From JBGPLH01 sp041486365 [NCBI: Thermodesulfobacteriota bacterium] (GTDB taxonomy: Bacteria; JAUYMQ01), in NCBI GenBank assembly GCA_041486365.1, contig JBGPLH010000072.1, forward strand, positions 1 to 11,508: 11,508 nucleotides of DNA, given 5' to 3'. Positions within the stretch are counted from its first letter, which is position 1. Each line of letters begins with the position of its first letter. Positions 7,603-11,508 of the stretch are shown one piece after another. The notes beneath the pieces are model-generated. The model was given only the letters and a program-made list of their open reading frames with translations. It made no database searches and was not told the DNA's origin. Position numbers and translations under genes: made by a program.

Positions 7603-8364
7603 ATGGGGAACCTGATCCGGACGCGCCTGCGGCAGGGCAAGCGCACGCTGGCCTTCCCGGCCGGGGCCGTCGATCTCCCGGAGCGATTTCGGGGAAGGCC
7701 GATCCTCGATGCGGCGCGATGCGTGGAGGGATGCCGATCCTGCGTCGACGCTTGCCCGACCGGGGCCATCGCGGTCGAGCCGCTGCGGCTCGACCTGGGG
7801 CGATGCGTCTTTTGCCCCGCCTGCGTACAGGCCTGCCCCACGGGAGCCATCGCGTACACGACCGACCACCGGCTCGCCGCGACGGATCGCGGCTCGCTCG
7901 TGATCACGGGAAGCCAGGCGCCCCGGGTCGCCGCGCTCGATCGGCGGATGAGACGGATCTTCGGAAGATCTCTCAGGCTCCGGCAGGTCTCGGCGGGAGG
8001 GGCCAACGCGAGTGAGGCCGAGCTGTCGGCTCTCGGGAACGTGGTCTTCGATCTGTCGCGCTTCGGAGTGCAGTTCGTGGCCTCTCCCCGGCACGCGGAC
8101 GGCATGGTCGTCACGGGCCCCGTGACCAGGAACATGGCCCTGGCGCTTCGCAAGACCTGGGAGGCGATCCCCGAGCCGAAGATCGTGATCGCCGTGGGGA
8201 CCGAGGCGATCTCGGGCGGGCTCTTCCGGGGGAGTCCCGAAGTTCTCGGCGGCATTCCGGAGGACATCCCGGTTGATCTCTACATCCCGGGCCATCCGCC
8301 TCACCCGCTCACCCTCCTGGACGGCCTGCTGCGACTGCTCGGCCGGATCGGGGATCGGGAGTAG
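7603..8364 (+). CDS. Fused ferredoxin (2x[4Fe-4S]) and HyfI/NuoB-like small subunit without proximal-cluster ligands
   Basis: A 253-residue fusion. Residues 35-85 are a two-cluster ferredoxin domain: C40, C44, C47, C51-P and C68, C71, C74, C78-P. The first set has an extra residue (C-x3-C-x2-C-x3-C-P). Residues about 122-250 are a NuoB/HyfI-type domain, shown by NVVFDLSRFGVQFVASPRHA and VVTGPVTRNM (169-178). Its four cluster ligands are replaced: the CNGC position is A134-N-A-S137, the GxCA position has E201 (VGTEAISGG), and the PGCPP position has H231 (IPGHPPHP). There is no cysteine after C78. In E. coli Hyf the ferredoxin and small subunit are separate proteins (HyfH, HyfI). The start ATG at 7603 follows GGGAG at good spacing, 10 bases after the large-subunit stop. 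It closes the operon. Confidence 0.9.
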   Translation: MGNLIRTRLRQGKRTLAFPAGAVDLPERFRGRPILDAARCVEGCRSCVDACPTGAIAVEPLRLDLGRCVFCPACVQACPTGAIAYTTDHRLAATDRGSLVITGSQAPRVAALDRRMRRIFGRSLRLRQVSAGGANASEAELSALGNVVFDLSRFGVQFVASPRHADGMVVTGPVTRNMALALRKTWEAIPEPKIVIAVGTEAISGGLFRGSPEVLGGIPEDIPVDLYIPGHPPHPLTLLDGLLRLLGRIGDRE

Positions 8365-8373
8365 CCCCCAGCG

Positions 8374-9255
8374 CTACCCGAGCGTCCGCATCCACGCCGA
8401 GATCGCACGCCCGATCTCGTCGGGGGAATCCTCCTGGATGAAATGGGTCCCGCGCACGGTGACCTCGGTCTGGTTGGGCCACGTCCGGCAGAACTCCCTT
8501 TGGGGGCCGATGAGGATCGATCCCGGGTCCGCGTTGATGAAAAGCTTCGGGACCGGGTTCTGCGAAAGCCAGGTTGCGTAAGCCTGCACGATGGCGACGA
8601 CGTCGCGCGGCTCTCCTTCGACGGGGATCTGGCGCGGCCAGGTGAGCGTGGGCCGGCGATCCTCGCCGGCCCGCAGATAGGGACGGCGGTAGACGGTCAG
8701 CTCCGCGTCCGTGAGGCCGCGCAGCACGGAGGCCGGCAGGATCCGCTCCACGAAGACGTTCTTCTCGAGGATCATCTCCTCTCCGGCGGGCGAGCGGAGC
8801 GCCTGGAAGATCCTCGTCGCCGCCTCCGGCCAGTCGGCCCAGGTCACCGGGCGGACGATCGCTTCCATATATGCAATGCCCCGCACCGCGTCGCGGTGAC
8901 GATTGGCCCAGTCGAATCCGAGCGCCGAGCCCCAGTCGTGAATCACCAGCGTCACGCGCTCGCGCACGCCGAGATGATCGAGGAGCGCGTCGAGATGGCG
9001 CCGGTGCTCGACGAAGCTGTAGCGGTCGGGGCCGGAAGGGGAGAGCTTGTCGGAGTCGCCCATGCCGATGAGATCCGGCGCGATGCAGCGCCCCATCCCC
9101 TCCAGATGGGGGATCACGTTCCGCCATAGATAAGAGGACGTGGGGTTGCCGTGAAGGAAGACGATGGGGTCGCCGGAGCCGGTCTCGACGGAAGCCATCG
9201 TGGCTCCGAGCACGCGGGCGCGCTTCTTCGGGTATCGCTCTTCGGTCGGGATCAT
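8374..9255 (-). CDS. dhaA: Haloalkane dehalogenase, type II (HLD-II, LinB/DhaA-like)
   Basis: A 293-residue alpha/beta hydrolase with the full haloalkane dehalogenase pentad: halide-binding N37 ([11 protein letters not shown]) and W108, nucleophile D107 ([11 protein letters not shown]), catalytic acid E131 after strand 6 (AYMEAIVRP), and base H271 (RGTHFIQED). Each number is one less than the known LinB residues (N38, D108, W109, E132, H272), and the length is close to LinB (296). The enzyme cleaves carbon-halogen bonds hydrolytically to an alcohol, a proton and halide in the cytoplasm. No signal peptide is seen. The ATG at 9255 is preceded by GAGGAA at close spacing; an in-frame upstream extension overlaps the TetR gene and lacks family similarity. 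It lies 14 bases after the TetR stop and is probably cotranscribed with it. The natural substrate is not predictable. It faces the Ehr operon tail-to-tail with a 9-base gap. Confidence 0.93.
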   Translation of the reverse strand: MIPTEERYPKKRARVLGATMASVETGSGDPIVFLHGNPTSSYLWRNVIPHLEGMGRCIAPDLIGMGDSDKLSPSGPDRYSFVEHRRHLDALLDHLGVRERVTLVIHDWGSALGFDWANRHRDAVRGIAYMEAIVRPVTWADWPEAATRIFQALRSPAGEEMILEKNVFVERILPASVLRGLTDAELTVYRRPYLRAGEDRRPTLTWPRQIPVEGEPRDVVAIVQAYATWLSQNPVPKLFINADPGSILIGPQREFCRTWPNQTEVTVRGTHFIQEDSPDEIGRAISAWMRTLG

Positions 9256-9269
9256 GTTTCCTCGGGGGC

Positions 9270-9899
9270 TCAGGCGATGTGTTTCAGCACGAGGGCGCGC
9301 AGAAGCGCGATCGTGGGCGTGACGGACAGGCCGAGGCCCCGCAGCTCGCCCTCCGCGATCGCGTCGCACACGCGCTCCAGGGTAAAGAGCAGCATGGCAT
9401 CCTCCTCGGGCCTACGGGCCTTCGCCTTCGGCGATACCTTCAGGTCGTCGATCATGCGAAGCTGGCGCCTTCGCTGTGCCCGGTAGAAGGCGCACGCCGT
9501 GGCGTCCGCCGCGACCAGCGTGCGCAGGCTCGCGCGCAGACCCCGCCAGCGCCGGTGGTGCGCCACGACCAGGTCCACGATGCGGGTGGCCTGCGCCTCC
9601 GGCCGGCCCCCTTCCCGGAGCAGCCGTTCGACCTTCGACCACTCCGCGGTGACCCAGGCTTCATAGGCGGCGAGAAAGATGTCCCGCTTGTCGTCGAAGT
9701 GCTTGTAGAAGGTCGCGGGTGAGTAGCCGGCGGCCCGCGCCAGGCGGTTGGAGTCCGTCCCATGGTAGCCGCTCCGGTTGAACACGCCGGCAGCGGCCCG
9801 GACCAGGCGCTCCCGTGTCTCTCCCGCCGTCCCCCGCGGCCGCCGCGCGGCGGCCCGGCGCCGCCCCGAATGCCGGACACGCGCCCGTGCCAAGGTCAT
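9270..9899 (-). CDS. TetR family transcriptional regulator
   Basis: A 209-residue TetR-type repressor. An Arg-rich N-terminal tail (1-27) precedes the DNA-binding domain: [20 protein letters not shown] (27-46), then the helix-turn-helix [20 protein letters not shown] (48-67) and the F-D-D-K-R-D-I-F helix. The remaining helical domain should bind a ligand and dimerise; its ligand is not recognisable. The dehalogenase follows 14 bases downstream on the same strand, so the protein may control its own operon and the divergent hydrolase. The ATG at 9899 has GGGAGGA immediately before it, too close for good initiation. A TTG at 9893, two codons on, is spaced properly from the same GGAGG, so TTG may be the true start. 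Family call is firm, start open. Confidence 0.92.
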   Translation of the reverse strand: MTLARARVRHSGRRRAAARRPRGTAGETRERLVRAAAGVFNRSGYHGTDSNRLARAAGYSPATFYKHFDDKRDIFLAAYEAWVTAEWSKVERLLREGGRPEAQATRIVDLVVAHHRRWRGLRASLRTLVAADATACAFYRAQRRRQLRMIDDLKVSPKAKARRPEEDAMLLFTLERVCDAIAEGELRGLGLSVTPTIALLRALVLKHIA

Positions 9900-9952
9900 T
9901 CCTCCCGGTGGATGTTGCTTCAGCGCCCGACCCTACCACGCCCGCCGCGCCC

Positions 9953-9982
9953 TTGACAGGGGACGGGAGAAAGTAATAAAAC
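9953..9982 (+). promoter_or_regulatory. Candidate promoter for the alpha/beta hydrolase gene
   Basis: A perfect TTGACA (9953-9958) is followed after 18 bases by TAAAAC (9977-9982). TAATAA at 9974-9979, with 15-base spacing, is a poorer-spaced alternative. The stretch 9970-9987 is strikingly AT-rich in a GC-rich genome. Transcription would begin near 9989, leaving a leader of about 58 bases before the ATG at 10047. No comparable promoter is clear for the minus-strand TetR gene. Confidence 0.5.
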
Positions 9983-9988
9983 TATCAC
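9973..9988. promoter_or_regulatory. Imperfect palindrome, candidate TetR operator
   Basis: GTAAT (9973-9977), a 6-base spacer and ATCAC (9984-9988) form inverted half-sites with one mismatch. The site overlaps the candidate -10 and start region of the hydrolase promoter and lies between the divergent TetR and hydrolase genes, where TetR repressors usually bind. The size (16 bases) fits. Binding is inferred from position only. Confidence 0.35.
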
Positions 9989-10046
9989 CTGCGGCGCCGA
10001 GGCCTCTCTCGCGGATGCCACGGCGGCGCATCACCCGGAGGAAGCG

Positions 10047-10991
10047 ATGATCGCGAAACGATCGGCGGCGGGCGCGTCCGCGCCCTGGCGGGAAGTGACG
10101 GTGGACGGGGTGCGGCTGGCCTATGACGACGAGGGGGACGGGCCGGTCTTGGTCTGCCTGCACGCGATCGGGCATGGCGCGGCGGACTTCGCGGGGCTGC
10201 GCGCCCGGCTGCGCGACCGGTACCGGGTCCTCGCGCCGGACTGGCCCGGCCAGGGAAACTCGGGTGAGGATTGCCATCCCCCGACGGCCGCCCGGTACGC
10301 CGCGCTCCTGGCGGGATTCCTCGACGCGACGGGAGCGGGCCCCGTCGCGATCATCGGAAACTCCATCGGCGGGGCCGCGGCGATCACCTTCGCTCACGAT
10401 CATCCCGGTCGGGTCCGCGGGCTCGTCCTCGAGAATCCCGGCGGGCTCGATCCCCCCGACCGGCTGGCGCGCCTGTCCATCGCGATGATGGTCCGGTTCT
10501 TCGCCGCGGGGGCGCGCGGCGCCTGGTGGTACCCGGGGGCCTTCGCCGCCTACTACCGCATGGTCCTGCCCCGCCCGGCTGCGGCGGCGCAGCGCGGGCG
10601 CATCGTGGCCTCGGGCCGGGAGATCGCTCCGCTCCTGCGCGATGCGTGGAAAGGCTTCGGGGAGCCCGGCGCGGACCTGCGCGCCCTCGCCCCGGGCATC
10701 CGTTGTCCCGTCCTCTTCGCGTGGGCCGATCGTGATCGCATCCTGCAGCTCCGGCGAAACCTCCCGGCGATCCGCCGGTTCCCCGACGCGCGTCTCGAGA
10801 AATTTCCCGCGGGCCATGCGGCGCACCTGGAAACCCCCGACGCGTTCGAAGTGCCCCTGGAGGGTTTCCTGGCCGGGCTTCCGGCCGATCGATCGAGCCG
10901 GGCGGAGCCTTCCACGGCAAAGCCGGAGCGGATGGCGCGGGCGGAGGCGCGTGTCGGGGGGCGTGTGGGGGAATCAGGCCCCGCGATTTGA
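10047..10991 (+). CDS. Alpha/beta hydrolase
   Basis: A 314-residue alpha/beta hydrolase fold protein. Visible motifs are the oxyanion region CLHAIGHGAADF (38-49), the DWPGQGNSG turn (65-73), the nucleophile elbow GNSIGG with S106, an acid at about D230 (FAWADRDRIL) and the base H257 (FPAGHAAHLE). The serine nucleophile separates it from the aspartate-using dehalogenase nearby. Such enzymes include esterases, C-C bond hydrolases and epoxide hydrolases; the sequence alone does not choose. About 35 residues after the last domain helix (280-314) form a charged, probably disordered tail. No signal peptide is seen. The start is well supported by GGAGGAAGCG just before the ATG. It is divergent from TetR and may belong to the same regulatory unit. 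Its stop codon is inside a candidate downstream promoter. Confidence 0.88.
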   Translation: MIAKRSAAGASAPWREVTVDGVRLAYDDEGDGPVLVCLHAIGHGAADFAGLRARLRDRYRVLAPDWPGQGNSGEDCHPPTAARYAALLAGFLDATGAGPVAIIGNSIGGAAAITFAHDHPGRVRGLVLENPGGLDPPDRLARLSIAMMVRFFAAGARGAWWYPGAFAAYYRMVLPRPAAAAQRGRIVASGREIAPLLRDAWKGFGEPGADLRALAPGIRCPVLFAWADRDRILQLRRNLPAIRRFPDARLEKFPAGHAAHLETPDAFEVPLEGFLAGLPADRSSRAEPSTAKPERMARAEARVGGRVGESGPAI

Positions 10992-11017
10992 CATGGGCCC
11001 GGGACCAGGCCTAGCGT
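10988..11017 (+). promoter_or_regulatory. Candidate promoter for the small protein gene
   Basis: A perfect TTGACA at 10988-10993 contains the TGA stop of the preceding hydrolase. TAGCGT at 11012-11017 follows at 18-base spacing and matches the -10 consensus at only three positions. It would give a leader of roughly 130 bases before the ATG at 11158. The -35 is good and the -10 weak. Confidence 0.3.
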
Positions 11018-11091
11018 CCCCACCTGTCGTCGAGGTCCACGCCGCCGGGCGATGAGCCGGGTCCTCGCGACGATCGAATCGCGCCGCGGGC

Positions 11092-11108
11092 TCCGGAACC
11101 CTTCCGGA
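11092..11108 (+). repeat. Short perfect hairpin in the leader of the small protein gene
   Basis: TCCGGAA (11092-11098), loop CCC, TTCCGGA (11102-11108): a perfect 7-bp stem. No T-run follows, so it is a poor terminator. It lies about 50 bases before the ribosome site of the next gene and could stabilise the leader, act as a protein-binding palindrome, or be chance in GC-rich DNA. Confidence 0.35.
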
Positions 11109-11157
11109 CTCGGACGTCAAACCCACGGTGCTGCCCCCCTTTCAGGAGGAGAGGCCC

Positions 11158-11430
11158 ATGACACCGATCATCGGTCGGCGGACCCGGCTCGCCGCGACCG
11201 CCGCGATCCCCGGGCAGCCCGCGGCTCCCGCGGAACAGGGGACCCAGACCGCGGCTCCTGTGCCGACCAGCACCGGCGGCGAGGGCGGGAAGATTCTCGT
11301 GTGGGGCGATCCGGGCGCCAAGATGTACTACTACGAGGGCGATGCCGCTTACGGAAAGACCGAAGGAGGCCGGTGCATGATCGAGAAGCAGGCCAAGGAA
11401 AACGGCCTGCACGCCGCGAACAAGAAATAG
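11158..11430 (+). CDS. Small hypothetical protein with VWxxxxxxxYYY...YGKT core, probably formerly exported
   Basis: A 90-residue protein. The C-terminal core, about residues 45-87, reads ILVWGDPGAKMYYYEGDAAY then GKTEGGRCMIEKQAKENGLH. It resembles a common unnamed type of small bacterial protein that I know by the pattern VWxNTxSxxYHxxGxxxYGKTKxGxYMxExxAxxxGxRxA. Function is unknown, and I give none. Those proteins usually carry a signal peptide and an Ala/Pro/Lys-rich linker. Here the start (MTPIIGRRTRLAATAAIPGQ) has the positive charges and a few small residues but no proper hydrophobic core, then an Ala/Pro/Thr linker to residue 44. The signal may have been shortened, or the protein may be cytoplasmic. 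The ATG at 11158 is strongly supported by CAGGAGGAG at 11143-11151; an in-frame GTG at 11128 lies upstream of that site. A terminator follows directly. Confidence 0.7.
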   Translation: MTPIIGRRTRLAATAAIPGQPAAPAEQGTQTAAPVPTSTGGEGGKILVWGDPGAKMYYYEGDAAYGKTEGGRCMIEKQAKENGLHAANKK

Positions 11431-11439
11431 GGAAAGCAG

Positions 11440-11454
11440 ACCGGTCGATCCGGT
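11440..11454 (+). repeat. Short inverted repeat after the small gene
   Basis: ACCGG (11440-11444), loop TCGAT, CCGGT (11450-11454). A 5-bp perfect stem between the stop codon and the larger terminator hairpin. It may be part of the transcript end structure; on its own it is weak. Confidence 0.3.
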
Positions 11455-11457
11455 TAC

Positions 11458-11501
11458 ACGAGAGGGCCGCGCATCCGGATGGGGCGCGGCCTCTCGTTCT
11501 T
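11458..11501 (+). terminator. Rho-independent terminator
   Basis: Left arm ACGAGAGGGCCGCGC (11458-11472) pairs with right arm GCGCGGCCTCTCGT (11484-11497), giving 14 base pairs with one bulged G. The 11-base loop contains ATCCGGAT, itself palindromic. TTCTT follows the stem (11497-11501). It lies 27 bases after the stop of the small gene and is the clearest terminator in the window. Confidence 0.82.
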
Positions 11502-11508
11502 GCGGCCC

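Noticed and set aside
8358-8379. Possible two-way terminator between the convergent small subunit and dehalogenase genes
   Set aside because: Only a 5-bp stem GTAGC/GCTAC (8361-8365 with 8373-8377), no T-run on either strand, and it overlaps both stop codons.
9256-9369. Upstream extension of the dehalogenase into the TetR gene (38 extra codons)
   Set aside because: The extension is Arg-rich and unlike the family; the ATG at 9255 has GAGGAA before it and gives LinB-like residue numbering.
1-11508. CRISPR arrays, insertion sequences, tRNA or rRNA genes, phage genes
   Set aside because: I saw no spaced direct-repeat array, transposase motif, tRNA-like cloverleaf or phage protein anywhere in the window.

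Overview
The window is about 11.5 kb of very GC-rich bacterial DNA (around 70% by eye). Genes are tightly packed and often overlap by 1 to 4 bases, so the ORFs on the opposite strand are nearly all composition shadows. The gene set is bacterial and fits a soil or sediment bacterium of a high-GC lineage such as Myxococcota, Acidobacteriota, Eisenbacteria or Gemmatimonadota. Nothing in the sequence decides between these.

Layout. Positions 1-261 (minus) hold the N-terminal part of a glyoxalase-like (VOC) protein, cut by the window edge. Positions 383-8364 (plus) hold a seven-gene operon. It starts with a regulator that fuses an excisionase/MerR-type helix-turn-helix to a PTS EIIA (PtsN-like) domain. 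Six subunits of a complex related to group 4 [NiFe] hydrogenase and complex I follow: HyfB-, HyfC-, HyfE- and HyfF-like membrane subunits, a HyfG-like large subunit carrying a NuoC-like domain, and a small subunit in which a two-cluster ferredoxin domain is fused to a HyfI/NuoB-like domain. All junctions overlap except the last, which has a 10-base gap. A candidate promoter before the regulator would start transcription at its ATG, giving a leaderless message.

Positions 8374-9899 (minus) encode a TetR regulator followed by a type II haloalkane dehalogenase with a complete catalytic pentad. An alpha/beta hydrolase is divergent from it at 10047-10991 (plus), with a candidate promoter and an imperfect palindrome between the two. 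The window ends with a 90-residue protein of a common but unnamed small-protein type (11158-11430) and a clear intrinsic terminator.

The main point of interest is the operon. The membrane subunits keep the charged residues of antiporter-like ion translocation. The large subunit has lost both L1 cysteines of the [NiFe] site and has at most one cysteine in the L2 region. The small subunit has also lost all four ligands of the proximal [4Fe-4S] cluster and has no cysteine after residue 78. The eight ferredoxin cysteines remain. It therefore looks like an energy-converting hydrogenase-related (Ehr) complex whose normal electron route from ferredoxin to the active site is broken, placed under a phosphorylatable PTS-type regulator. 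What such a complex does is an open question; ion channelling or antiport gated by redox state or by PTS phosphorylation is a hypothesis.
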